Below are positions 27,759 through 36,066 of a stretch of DNA of 64,000 nt, one piece after another. This stretch comes from Oscillospiraceae bacterium (lineage in GTDB: Bacteria; Bacillota; Clostridia; Oscillospirales; Acutalibacteraceae), in contig SVOH01000003.1 of the NCBI GenBank assembly GCA_015066515.1, positions 72,535-136,534 of the forward strand, read 5' to 3'. Within the stretch, counting starts at the first letter, position 1. The number at the start of each line of letters is the position of its first letter. Position numbers and translations under genes: made by a program. The notes beneath the pieces were generated by a model, which was not told where the DNA came from, ran no database searches, and saw only the letters and a list, made by a program, of their open reading frames with translations.

Positions 27759-27787
27759 ATTATATCACTTTGTGGCATAAATTACAA
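27759..27787 (-). promoter_or_regulatory. predicted promoter for the LTA synthase-like/Nudix/LOG unit
   Basis: On the minus strand TTGTAA (27782-27787) and TATAAT (27759-27764) are spaced by 17 bp, about 75 bases upstream of the start codon. Confidence 0.65.
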
Positions 27788-27844
27788 GATTAAATATATT
27801 AAGAAATCTTTAACAGTAAAAGAATAAATTTGATATATTTATAC

Positions 27845-27882
27845 AAAAAACAAGGCTCTGCAATAATTAGCAGAGCCTTGTT
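27845..27882 (-). terminator. terminator after ileS and the small membrane protein gene
   Basis: A perfect 13-bp stem (AACAAGGCTCTGC with GCAGAGCCTTGTT) and an 8-base loop are followed on the minus strand by a T run. It ends 12 bases beyond the stop codon of the 114-residue protein gene. Confidence 0.92.
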
Positions 27883-27893
27883 AAACCTAATTT

Positions 27894-28238
27894 TTATTCG
27901 TTTAGCATTTTTAAAATTTCATTGTTTTGGCACAAAATGTGACCAAGACCAAAAAGCGGGAAGAATATGCACGCGGCAACTATAGCACCAAACAAAACTA
28001 CGGCAAGGCAAAGTACAATGCCGATTGCTGTTTTATTAAAGAGAAAAAATGCAACAAAAAGTGAAAGTATGATAACGGCAAATGCTATAACAAATGATAT
28101 TACCTTTATTACATTGCCAAGATTTTTATAAAGACCGCTTGTATATGCTAAAACCGGATTCTTTTTTGCGCGGTACTCGGCAGATGTAGAGCTTATATCT
28201 TCCATCTCGGGCATTTGATTTTTATCGTTTTGGGGCAT
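27894..28238 (-). CDS. small two-helix membrane protein of unknown function
   Basis: I do not recognise this 114-residue protein. A polar N-terminus of about 40 residues rich in Asp, Glu and Asn precedes two long hydrophobic helices (about 43-68 and 72-98), giving a hairpin membrane topology. A strong AAGGAGG ribosome binding site supports the start. It lies 32 bases behind ileS on the same strand with a terminator right after it, so it is probably expressed from the same T-box-controlled message. Confidence 0.7.
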   Translation of the reverse strand: MPQNDKNQMPEMEDISSTSAEYRAKKNPVLAYTSGLYKNLGNVIKVISFVIAFAVIILSLFVAFFLFNKTAIGIVLCLAVVLFGAIVAACIFFPLFGLGHILCQNNEILKMLNE

Positions 28239-28270
28239 ATTCTTATCCTCCTTTTTAAATTATATGCTAA

Positions 28271-31200
28271 TTATATGCGTTTAACACCAATTGTAAGTTT
28301 TTCGCCGTTGATATCCCATTCTTTAATATAACCGTCCGCTTCGCCAATAGCGATTGAATCAGCAAGGGTATCACCGGAAATATCAGCTGATAACTTGTTT
28401 ACAATAGCGATAACCTTTTCGCTGCCATTCATAGTGACGGTGATATGGTCGGTAACGTTAAAGTTTGCTTCTTTACGCATTGTTTGAATCTTACTTACAA
28501 TTTCACGAACAAATCCTTCTTCAATAAGCTCGTCGGTGAGTGTTGTATCAAGAGCAACGGTAACACCGTGGTCGCTTACGGTATAGAAGCCTTCTTTTTG
28601 TTTTGCTTCAATAAGCAGGTCATCAACACCTAAACGAACTTCACCTGAAGCGAAATTAAATACCAATTCGCCGTTTTGGTCAAGCTCGGCTTTAGCGGCA
28701 TTGCCGTCAAGCTCTGAAAGTGCAGTACGGATTTCGCCAAGCTGTTTGCCGTACTTTGGACCAACGGTTTTAAGCTGTGGTTTGAAGCTATATGAAACAA
28801 GATTGTCAACCTCGTTTGTGAAATCAACCGCTTTGATGTTAAGCTCATCCTTGATAATATCGGCATAGAAGCTATCAAGAGGTGTATCACATTTAACGTA
28901 CATAGTGCTAAGTGGCTGACGGTTCTTTATTGCAGAACCGTTACGAGCGCTACGACCAAGAACAACTATGTCGAGTACGCTTTCCATATTTGCTTCAAGC
29001 TTTTGGTCAATTGCAGCTTCATCAACAACGGGGAAGTCGCAAAGGTGAATACTCTCTGGGGCAGACTCATCAACATTGCGAACAAGGTTTTGATAAATGC
29101 TTTCGGCCATAAACGGAATCATAGGTGCGGCAGCCTTTGCGGTGGTAACAAGCGCGTTGTAAAGCACCAAGTATGCGGTTTCTTTATCGTTGGTCATTCC
29201 CTGTACCCAATAGCGCTCACGACCGCGACGAACATACCAGTTGCTCATTTCGTCAACAAATTCTTGTAATGCGCGCGCAGCCTCAGGAATACGGTAGTTG
29301 GCAAGATTTTCGTCTACTGCCTTTACCATAGAGTTAAGTTTTGAAATAAGCCATTTGTCCATAACGGTAAGGCTGTCGGGGTTAAGAGTATGAGCAGTTG
29401 GGTCAAATTCATCAATATTAGCATAAAGCACGTAGAAAGCATAGGTGTTCCAAAGTGTGCCCATAAACTTGCGCTGACCTTCAACTACGGCTTTGCCGTG
29501 GAATCGGTTAGGAAGCCAAGGAGCAGAGTTGGTGTAGAAATACCAACGAATAGCGTCGGCGCCGTAGCTTTCAAGTGCATCAAACGGGTCAACTGCGTTG
29601 CCCTTTGATTTGGACATCTTTTGACCGTTTTCATCTTGAACGTGACCGAGAACTATTACGTTTTTATAAGGTGCCTTATTGAAAATAAGGGTTGAAATAG
29701 CCATAAGAGAGTAGAACCAACCACGTGTTTGGTCGACAGCCTCTGAAATAAAGTCAGCAGGGAACTGTGACTCAAATAAATCCTTGTTTTCAAAAGGATA
29801 GTGGTGTTGTGCAAATGGCATAGCGCCCGAGTCAAACCAACAGTCGATAACCTCGGGTACGCGGTGCATAGCCTTGCCGCAGTGAGGACACTTAATGGTA
29901 ACCTCGTCGATGTATGGACGGTGGAGTTCGATATCATCAGGGCAATTGTCTGACATAGATTTGAGCTCATCGATGCTACCTACCGAGTGCATATGACCGC
30001 ATTCACAGGTCCAAATGTTAAGAGGAGTACCCCAATATCTGTTACGAGAAATACCCCAGTCTTGAACGTTTTTAAGCCAGTCTCCGAAACGACCCTTACC
30101 AATGCTTTCGGGAATCCAATTAACAGTATCGTTGTTACGGATAAGGTCATCCTTAACGTCGGTCATCTTGATAAACCAAGACTCACGCGCGTAGTAGATA
30201 AGTGGAGTGTCACAACGCCAACAGTGCGGGTAGTCGTGTTCAAACTTAGGAGCGTCAAAGAGTAGGCCTGCTTTTTCAAGGTCTACAAGTACAAGTGGGT
30301 CAGCTTTTTTAACAAATGTGCCGGCATATGGTGTCTCGGCAGTTAGGTTACCCTGACCGTCAACAAACTGAACGAAAGGTAAATCATATTTTCTGCCAAC
30401 CTTGGCGTCGTCTTCACCAAATGCGGGGGCAATATGAACTATACCTGTACCGTCGGTCATAGTAACGTAACTGTCACAGGTGATAAAGTGACCTTTTTTA
30501 TTTTGCTTTTCGCAAACAGGTTTTACATAGTCAAATAGTGGCTCATATTCCTTATACTCAAGCTCTGCGCCCTTATAGCTTTCGAGAATCTCATAAGCAG
30601 GAGCTTCTTCAGTTGCAAGCTTACCGAGAACTTTATCAAGTAATGCCTCTGCCATATAATAGGTATAACCGTCGGCAGCTTTTACGCGACAGTATGTTTC
30701 GTCGGGGTTTACGCAAAGAGCCACGTTAGACGGAAGTGTCCAAGGGGTAGTGGTCCAAGCCAGGAAGTAAGCATCTTCGTTTACTACCTTAAAGCGAACA
30801 ACCGCACTGCGTTCTTTTACGTTTTTGTAGCCTTGTGCCACTTCGTGAGAAGAAAGCGGTGTGCCACAGCGTGGGCAATAGGGAACAATTTTGAAGCCTT
30901 TATAAAGTAAGCCTTTGTCAAAAATTTGTTTGAGCGCCCACCATTCAGACTCGATAAAGTTATTATCGTAGGTAACGTATGGGTTATCCATATCAGCCCA
31001 GAAACCAACGGTTTTTGAGAAATCTTCCCACATACCTTTGTATTTCCAAACGCTTTCTTTACAGTGACCGATGAATGGGTCAAGACCGTATTCTTCTATT
31101 TGCTCTTTACCGTCAAGACCTAAAAGCTTTTCAACCTCAAGCTCAACAGGAAGACCGTGTGTGTCCCAGCCGGCTTTTCTTGGTACCATACAGCCTTTCA

Positions 31201-31420
31201 TTGTGCGGTAACGTGGAATCATATCCTTGATAACACGGGTAAGCACATGGCCTATATGTGGCTTACCGTTAGCGGTAGGAGGGCCGTCGTAGAACACATA
31301 AGGTGTGCCTTTAGCCTTGGTTTCGATACTCTTTTCAAAGATTTTGTTGTCGTCCCAAAACTGTTTGATTTTCTTTTCTTGCTCTACAAAATTAAGATTT
31401 GGAGAGATGTTGTCGTACAT
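28271..31420 (-). CDS. ileS: isoleucine--tRNA ligase, long (type 2-like) form
   Basis: IleS charges tRNA-Ile and edits mischarged valine. The 1049-residue enzyme has HIGH as GKPHIGHVLT near residue 58 and KMSKS as KMSKSKGNAVDP near 595. A CP1 editing domain lies between them (TWTTTPWTLPSN, GTGIVHIAPAFGEDD). A cysteine-containing insert (CECGHMH, CPHCGKAMHR) precedes VIDCWFDSGAMPFAQ. The C-terminus ends in VKRI with no CxxC zinc finger, as in the eukaryote-like IleRS2 group, many members of which tolerate mupirocin. The start at 31420 follows GAAAGGAT. Expression should be governed by the T-box leader directly upstream. Confidence 0.94.
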   Translation of the reverse strand: MYDNISPNLNFVEQEKKIKQFWDDNKIFEKSIETKAKGTPYVFYDGPPTANGKPHIGHVLTRVIKDMIPRYRTMKGCMVPRKAGWDTHGLPVELEVEKLLGLDGKEQIEEYGLDPFIGHCKESVWKYKGMWEDFSKTVGFWADMDNPYVTYDNNFIESEWWALKQIFDKGLLYKGFKIVPYCPRCGTPLSSHEVAQGYKNVKERSAVVRFKVVNEDAYFLAWTTTPWTLPSNVALCVNPDETYCRVKAADGYTYYMAEALLDKVLGKLATEEAPAYEILESYKGAELEYKEYEPLFDYVKPVCEKQNKKGHFITCDSYVTMTDGTGIVHIAPAFGEDDAKVGRKYDLPFVQFVDGQGNLTAETPYAGTFVKKADPLVLVDLEKAGLLFDAPKFEHDYPHCWRCDTPLIYYARESWFIKMTDVKDDLIRNNDTVNWIPESIGKGRFGDWLKNVQDWGISRNRYWGTPLNIWTCECGHMHSVGSIDELKSMSDNCPDDIELHRPYIDEVTIKCPHCGKAMHRVPEVIDCWFDSGAMPFAQHHYPFENKDLFESQFPADFISEAVDQTRGWFYSLMAISTLIFNKAPYKNVIVLGHVQDENGQKMSKSKGNAVDPFDALESYGADAIRWYFYTNSAPWLPNRFHGKAVVEGQRKFMGTLWNTYAFYVLYANIDEFDPTAHTLNPDSLTVMDKWLISKLNSMVKAVDENLANYRIPEAARALQEFVDEMSNWYVRRGRERYWVQGMTNDKETAYLVLYNALVTTAKAAAPMIPFMAESIYQNLVRNVDESAPESIHLCDFPVVDEAAIDQKLEANMESVLDIVVLGRSARNGSAIKNRQPLSTMYVKCDTPLDSFYADIIKDELNIKAVDFTNEVDNLVSYSFKPQLKTVGPKYGKQLGEIRTALSELDGNAAKAELDQNGELVFNFASGEVRLGVDDLLIEAKQKEGFYTVSDHGVTVALDTTLTDELIEEGFVREIVSKIQTMRKEANFNVTDHITVTMNGSEKVIAIVNKLSADISGDTLADSIAIGEADGYIKEWDINGEKLTIGVKRI

Positions 31421-31436
31421 AGTAATAATCCTTTCA

Positions 31437-31690
31437 AAAATAAAATCCCCGTCCATAATAGGACGAGGATGAAAAATACATCACAAGCTTAAACCACCTA
31501 TTAGAACGGACCAATATCCGCACTCCCGATAACGGTGGAGATGACCGTCTTACGCTACTTGAAACCTTTCACGCAGAAGCTCAGAAGTGATATTCACGCG
31601 TTTTCATACCGCTGACCTTACACCGCCGTCAACTCGCTTATGGTAATTATAAAACACGCTACTGTCTTCGTCACAGCCTTTACCGAGCAT
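31437..31690 (-). promoter_or_regulatory. T-box leader of ileS (isoleucine-specific) with terminator
   Basis: This 254-base region between the ileS promoter and ileS holds a T-box riboswitch that senses uncharged tRNA-Ile. Read on the minus strand: an AG-rich motif AGCGAGTTGACGG and GGTGTAAG as the stem I distal elements (about 31614-31645), then GAATATCACTTCTGAG around 31580-31600, where ATC is the likely isoleucine specifier codon. Next comes AATAGGTGGTTT (about 31490-31504), which carries the UGGU that would pair with the tRNA ACCA end. Last is a perfect 10-bp terminator stem (ATCCTCGTCC with GGACGGGGAT, one G-U) followed by TTTTATTTTT at about 31437-31472. Uncharged tRNA should favour the antiterminator. 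Confidence 0.88.
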
Positions 31691-31691
31691 A

Positions 31692-31720
31692 ATATTAACA
31701 CAAAGTTACAAAAAAATCAA
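31692..31720 (-). promoter_or_regulatory. predicted ileS promoter
   Basis: On the minus strand TTGATT (31715-31720) and TAATAT (31692-31697) are spaced by 17 bp and lie just upstream of the first T-box helix. Confidence 0.65.
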
Positions 31721-31778
31721 TAGTTTACTGTTTATTTTAAAATTAAAAGATAAAAATAAATGGTAAGGAAGTGGTTTT

Positions 31779-33107
31779 GTGGTTAAAAAAAGAACTGTTA
31801 TTAAAATAATATCATTATTATCGGCAGCGTTATTTGTTGTCGGTGGATTTGCAATAAAAGAATATAATAAGTCTAAAAAATACTTATTGATGATAGAAAA
31901 CCAGTATTCGCGTTCTTTTGAACAACTTAACAGCAGTCTTAACAATATTAGCACCGCCATGCAAAAGGTAGTGTATGTGTCTTCAGCAAAGAAGATGAGT
32001 TCGCTTTCTGCTGAGATTTTTAGCGAAGCCGAGCTTGCTAAGACAGCCATTTCGGAGTTACCTATGGGAGAAAGTAATATTTCAACAGTATACCGTTTTT
32101 TGTCGCAGGTAGGTAATTATGCGTTGTCGGTTTCTAAAAGTATAACTAGTCAAAACACGCTTACTTCAAAGCAACGCGAGGAACTGAAGTTGTTATCGGA
32201 TACAGCGCAAACAATAACCAAGGTTATAAGTGATTCGGCCATTGAGTACAATAGCCCACAGCAGTGGGCACAACTTGTGGAAAATAGACTTAATAATGTT
32301 ATAGACGAGCAGGGATTGGCCACTTCGCTTACACAACTTGAAGAAGATTTGTCGGATTATCCGACACTTATTTATGACGGTCCGTATTCTGACCACATTT
32401 TAGAAAAGACACCGCTTATGACAACAGGAGCACGTGAGTTTTCGGTCGAAGAGGCACTAAACAAAGCAAAAAAAGTGGTTGGAGAAAACAATGATTTAAG
32501 ATTTGCGGATATGCAAGGCGGAAAAATCGAGTGTTACCGCTTTGCTGACAATAGTGTGAATATAGCTGTAAGCAAGCTTGGCGGCTACGCGGTTTATATG
32601 CGTAAAAATCGCGATGTTGGAGAAAGCTTGTTGTCTTACGAGCAGGCGCTATCAAAGGCTGAAAATTTTTTGCAAAATATGAAGATTAAAAATATGATTG
32701 ACACATACTTTTATACCGATAACGGTGTTTGTGTTATAAATTTTGCATATCTTGATGGCCAAACAATATGCTATACCGACCTTATAAAAGTGGGTGTTGC
32801 AATGGACACGGGCGAGATTATGCTGCTTGAAACGGCGGGGTATTTAACCAATCATACCGAACGTGCTTTTCATACCCCTGAATTTACGTCGAATGAAGCA
32901 ATGAAAAAAATAAGCAGTGACCTTGAGGTGAGAGAGACAGCCATAGCGCTTATACCTACCGATTCTGCCGCAGAGGTAAGATGCTACGAATTTTTGTGCG
33001 ATGGTTATGACGGTAATGAAATTTTGGTATATATAAATCTGCTGACGCTTGAGGAGGAACAAATCTATATACTGCTTAAAAGTGATGGGGGAACGTTGGT
33101 AAAATAA
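31779..33107 (+). CDS. ypeB: germination protein YpeB
   Basis: YpeB is a spore-associated protein needed for stability and localisation of the cortex-lytic enzyme SleB in spore formers. The 442-residue protein has one N-terminal membrane helix (about residues 8-25), an extended helical region (about 35-190) and two or more PepSY-like domains in the C-terminal half, the usual YpeB layout. The GTG start follows AAGGAAG with eight bases of spacing. No sleB gene is adjacent in this window, although the two are often neighbours. It diverges from ileS. Confidence 0.88.
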   Translation: MVKKRTVIKIISLLSAALFVVGGFAIKEYNKSKKYLLMIENQYSRSFEQLNSSLNNISTAMQKVVYVSSAKKMSSLSAEIFSEAELAKTAISELPMGESNISTVYRFLSQVGNYALSVSKSITSQNTLTSKQREELKLLSDTAQTITKVISDSAIEYNSPQQWAQLVENRLNNVIDEQGLATSLTQLEEDLSDYPTLIYDGPYSDHILEKTPLMTTGAREFSVEEALNKAKKVVGENNDLRFADMQGGKIECYRFADNSVNIAVSKLGGYAVYMRKNRDVGESLLSYEQALSKAENFLQNMKIKNMIDTYFYTDNGVCVINFAYLDGQTICYTDLIKVGVAMDTGEIMLLETAGYLTNHTERAFHTPEFTSNEAMKKISSDLEVRETAIALIPTDSAAEVRCYEFLCDGYDGNEILVYINLLTLEEEQIYILLKSDGGTLVK

Positions 33108-33110
33108 TTT

Positions 33111-33152
33111 AAAAAGCGCTTATTGTAGCAATATGATAAACGCTTTTTTTAT
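33111..33152 (+). terminator. probable terminator after ypeB
   Basis: Outer arms AAAAAGCG and CGCTTTTT with a weaker inner stem are followed by a long T run. Internal mismatches lower confidence. Confidence 0.65.
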
Positions 33153-33165
33153 TTTAAAGAACTGA

Positions 33166-33194
33166 TTTACATATTATTTTGATTATGATATAAT
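33166..33194 (+). promoter_or_regulatory. predicted promoter of the peptidase-like/rpe unit
   Basis: TTTACA (33166-33171) and a perfect TATAAT (33189-33194) are spaced by 17 bp, 33 bases before the start codon at 33227. Confidence 0.78.
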
Positions 33195-33226
33195 ATCGTT
33201 AAAAAATATATATGCAAGAGGTAACT

Positions 33227-33592
33227 ATGCCGTTAGTAGAAAGTGTAAAACATATTTATGAGCCAAATCCGCTCGCCTGTGGGCAGGCGGTACTCTCGAT
33301 GTTGTCGGGTGTAGATGTTTGCGAGATTATGAAGCTTGTAAATACTGAAAAAGAGACCACTCTTAAAGATATGAAAATTGCTTTAACAAAGCTTGGAATT
33401 TCGTATAAAAACGAAAGGTTAGAGATTAAGAGTAAGAGTGAATTACCACGTGTAGCAATGCTTAGTCTTGAAACGCCAAAGTGTTGGCATTGGTCGCTTT
33501 TCTTTGATGATAAGTTTTATGATCCCGAATATGGAGTGCTCACGGATTTTCCACCGAGTAATCGCCGTTATTTTTGGGAAATTATTGGTTGA
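33227..33592 (+). CDS. small C39-like cysteine peptidase fold protein
   Basis: This 121-residue protein has no signal peptide. The stretch NPLACGQAVLSMLSG resembles the catalytic Cys helix of C39-type papain-fold peptidases (Cys18). His88 in CWHWSLFFDD and Asp99 in FYDPEYG could complete a triad with the right order. It may therefore be a minimal cytosolic cysteine peptidase or an inactive relative. The start at 33227 is chosen because AGAGG lies at proper distance; an ATG 15 bases upstream would include that site. rpe follows after 54 bases. Confidence 0.65.
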   Translation: MPLVESVKHIYEPNPLACGQAVLSMLSGVDVCEIMKLVNTEKETTLKDMKIALTKLGISYKNERLEIKSKSELPRVAMLSLETPKCWHWSLFFDDKFYDPEYGVLTDFPPSNRRYFWEIIG

Positions 33593-33646
33593 CAAGTATA
33601 TATAAAAATATTAAAATTATTAAAATAATCTTTGTAGGGTGATTTT

Positions 33647-34291
33647 ATGGTAATGGTTTCTCCGTCGGTGCTTACAGCCGACTTTCTAACGCTTGGTGAC
33701 AGTATAAAAAAACTTGAAAATGCAGGGGTAGATATGCTGCATCTTGATGTTATGGACGGTATTTTTGTGCCGAATATTTCTTTTGGCAACCCCGTTATAA
33801 AATCAATTAAGGCGCACACAAATTTGCCGCTTGATGTGCATTTGATGATAGACAGACCGCACAGATACATAGAGGAATTTGCAAAATATGCTGACCTTTT
33901 AGGCTTTCATTATGAAGCGGGTTCCGATAATGCCGAGCTGCTGAAAAAGATACGCGAGCTTGGATGCAAGTCTTGTATAACCATTAAACCTGCAACTGCG
34001 GCTGAGGAAATATTTCCGTTATTGCCGCTATGTGATATGGTGCTTGTAATGTCGGTAGAGCCGGGTTTTGGTGGTCAGAAGTTTATGCCTATGGCACTTG
34101 ACAAAATACGAGCTATTAAGGCCGAGTGTGAAAAACAAGGTCTTGATATTGATATAGAGGTTGACGGCGGTATAAACGCTGAGACAGCGCCGCTTGCAAT
34201 AGCGGCTGGTGCAAACGTATTGGTAGCGGGGAATTTCTTGTTTTCGGCAGACGATATTGGTGCTAGGGTACGCGAAATTAAATCACTTTAA
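33647..34291 (+). CDS. rpe: ribulose-phosphate 3-epimerase
   Basis: Rpe interconverts ribulose 5-phosphate and xylulose 5-phosphate in the pentose phosphate pathway. The 214-residue TIM-barrel protein shows the family blocks SPSVLTADF, HLDVMDGIFVPN (metal His and Asp), LDVHLMIDRP, MSVEPGFGGQKF and IEVDGGINAETAP with the second catalytic Asp. The start follows AGGGTGAT. An RBS-containing hairpin and a small gene follow. Confidence 0.95.
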   Translation: MVMVSPSVLTADFLTLGDSIKKLENAGVDMLHLDVMDGIFVPNISFGNPVIKSIKAHTNLPLDVHLMIDRPHRYIEEFAKYADLLGFHYEAGSDNAELLKKIRELGCKSCITIKPATAAEEIFPLLPLCDMVLVMSVEPGFGGQKFMPMALDKIRAIKAECEKQGLDIDIEVDGGINAETAPLAIAAGANVLVAGNFLFSADDIGARVREIKSL

Positions 34292-34313
34292 TATGCATAT
34301 TTTTAAAACTATT

Positions 34314-34345
34314 ACCAATACTCTTTTTAAAAAGGGAGTATTGGT
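34314..34345 (+). promoter_or_regulatory. inverted repeat covering the ribosome binding site of the 41-residue gene
   Basis: Arms ACCAATACTC (34314-34323) and GAGTATTGGT (34336-34345) are perfectly complementary and are extended by TTTTT/AAAAA in the loop. The second arm includes the Shine-Dalgarno GGGAG and ends directly before the ATG at 34346. In RNA this would hide the ribosome binding site. It lacks a T run after it, so it is not a normal terminator. Confidence 0.7.
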
Positions 34346-34471
34346 ATGTTTGGTAAGATAGAAAATGATTTTTTACGAGTATTTTTAAAATCAATGGTTG
34401 TTACCATTTCGATAATCACGCTAATTTTAATTGGATATTTTACGGCAGGTTTTTTGTCGGGAGGATTATAA
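34346..34471 (+). CDS. 41-residue single-helix membrane peptide
   Basis: A short open frame encodes 41 residues with a charged N-terminus (MFGKIENDFLRVFLKS) and one hydrophobic helix (about residues 17-36). It is supported by a Shine-Dalgarno GGGAG nine bases before the ATG and by its exact fit. Its TAA overlaps the ATG of the phosphohexomutase gene (TAATG), and the ribosome binding site of that gene (GGGAGG) lies inside it, so the two are probably coupled. No family is recognised. It could act as a leader peptide or a membrane tether. Confidence 0.55.
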   Translation: MFGKIENDFLRVFLKSMVVTISIITLILIGYFTAGFLSGGL

Positions 34472-35943
34472 TGGAGTATATGTTTTTAAAAAGCGGTACC
34501 GATGTACGCGGTATTGCATCGGATTTAGGTGGTAAAGCGGTAGAACTTACCGACAAGGCAGTTTATGATATATCGGCTGCATTTGCAGTGTGGTGTGTTA
34601 ACAAGTTTTCAAGACCTTCAAATGAGCTTCGTATAGCACTTGGTCATGATTCTCGAATTACGGCAGATAGAATAAGCGCTCAGGTAAAGAGGGCACTTAT
34701 AAATGCCGGTATTACCGTGCTTGATTGTGGCTTGGCTTCAACCCCAGCTATGTTTATGACTACAGTTGATTTACATACCGATGCCGCTATACAAATTACG
34801 GCAAGCCACCATCCGCTTGACAGAAACGGACTAAAATTCTTTATAGGCGAAGGCGGTCTTGAGGGAAGCGATATATCAGAGATTTTAACACTTGCTTCTA
34901 ATGAAGAAGAGTGTATCAGTGAAAACTCGGGTGCTGTAGAAAAGTTCGACTATATGACCGATTATGCCGCTCGACTTCGTGATATGATTATTCGTGAGGT
35001 AGGCAAAGGCGATAAGCCGCTAAAAAATTACCACATAGTAGTTGATGCGGGTAACGGCGTTGGTGGTTTTTATGCCAATAACGTTTTAGCACCTTTGGGC
35101 GCAGATATTTCGGGCAGTCAGTTTTTAGAGCCTGACGGTATGTTTCCTAATCATATACCAAACCCCGAAAATAAGCAGGCTATTGAAAGTATTTGTGAAG
35201 CGGTTAAAAAAAGCAATGCCGATTTTGGTGTGATATTTGATACCGACGTTGACCGCGCAGGATGTGTTGACGGTGACGGTAACGAGATTAACCGTAACCG
35301 CCTTATAGCAATAGCGGCATATATTGCATTGGGTGGCAAAAAGGGTGGTACAATTGTTACCGACTCGGTTACATCCGACGGACTTAAAAAGTACATAAAT
35401 GAAGATTTGGGCGGTGTGCATTATCGCTATCGCCGCGGATATAAAAACGTTATAAACAAAGCAATTGAGCTGTGCGAGCAGGGAATTGATTGTCCGCTTG
35501 CTATTGAAACCTCAGGTCACGCGGCGCTACGTGAAAACTATTTCCTTGATGACGGCGCCTATCTTGCAACAAAGATTATAATTGAGCTTGCAAAGGGAAC
35601 TGATATAAAGCAATTGCTTTCTACAATGGAAATGCCCGCTGAGGAAGAGGAACATCGATTTAATATAAAATCAACTGATTTCCGTGCTTACGGTGAAAAT
35701 GTAATTGTAAGTCTTGAAAAATTTGCTGACGAAAAGGCTGACTATGTTATTGCTGACGATAATCGTGAGGGAATAAGAGTGTCGACACCAAATGGTTGGT
35801 TCTTGCTGCGCCTTAGTGTACACGACCCTGTAATGCCTATGAATTTTGAGAGCAATAAAATTGGCGGAATAGCGGTTATGAAACAGGAAGTTAAAGAATT
35901 TTTTGAGAACTTCAGCGAACTTGAAATTCCAAAAGGGTTTTAA
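34471..35943 (+). CDS. phosphomannomutase/phosphoglucomutase family protein
   Basis: This 490-residue alpha-D-phosphohexomutase moves phosphate between C1 and C6 of a sugar phosphate. The catalytic serine loop reads TASHHPLDRNG (usually TASHNP), the magnesium loop DTDVDRAG and the sugar-binding loop ETSGHAALRENY. The C-terminal phosphate-binding region carries NREGIRVSTPNGWFLLR in place of the common RPSGTEP pattern, as in a clostridial subgroup. The exact sugar is not evident. It is translationally coupled to the 41-residue peptide gene and followed by a strong terminator. Confidence 0.9.
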   Translation: MEYMFLKSGTDVRGIASDLGGKAVELTDKAVYDISAAFAVWCVNKFSRPSNELRIALGHDSRITADRISAQVKRALINAGITVLDCGLASTPAMFMTTVDLHTDAAIQITASHHPLDRNGLKFFIGEGGLEGSDISEILTLASNEEECISENSGAVEKFDYMTDYAARLRDMIIREVGKGDKPLKNYHIVVDAGNGVGGFYANNVLAPLGADISGSQFLEPDGMFPNHIPNPENKQAIESICEAVKKSNADFGVIFDTDVDRAGCVDGDGNEINRNRLIAIAAYIALGGKKGGTIVTDSVTSDGLKKYINEDLGGVHYRYRRGYKNVINKAIELCEQGIDCPLAIETSGHAALRENYFLDDGAYLATKIIIELAKGTDIKQLLSTMEMPAEEEEHRFNIKSTDFRAYGENVIVSLEKFADEKADYVIADDNREGIRVSTPNGWFLLRLSVHDPVMPMNFESNKIGGIAVMKQEVKEFFENFSELEIPKGF

Positions 35944-35946
35944 AAA

Positions 35947-35979
35947 TTCATAATTTATAATGCACAATGCATAATTAAT
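35947..35979. repeat. short intergenic repeat of the AATGCACAATGCATAATT type
   Basis: A compact AT-rich segment contains TAATGCACAATGCATAATTA. Close relatives occur at 54589-54622, and partial copies occur near 45559-45571 and 37551-37560. All are directly behind genes. No coding potential is seen. Confidence 0.5.
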
Positions 35980-36003
35980 ATCTGGTCAAGTCACTTATAT
36001 ATA

Positions 36004-36046
36004 AAATTAAGCCACAGCTTGAGGTTAAAGCTGTGGCTTAATTTTT
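36004..36046. terminator. bidirectional terminator between phosphohexomutase and ABC transporter genes
   Basis: A perfect 17-bp stem (core AAGCCACAGCTT with AAGCTGTGGCTT) lies between A and T runs and can serve both convergent genes. Confidence 0.93.
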
Positions 36047-36066
36047 ATGTTATATGTTGTGCGTTA

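Noticed and set aside
31157..31492. Open frame on the plus strand across the 5' end of ileS and the T-box terminator
   Set aside because: It runs opposite conserved IleRS sequence and structured leader RNA, and no start signal is seen.
34314..34345. Terminator for rpe
   Set aside because: The stem is good but no T run follows, and the second arm is the ribosome binding region of the next small gene.
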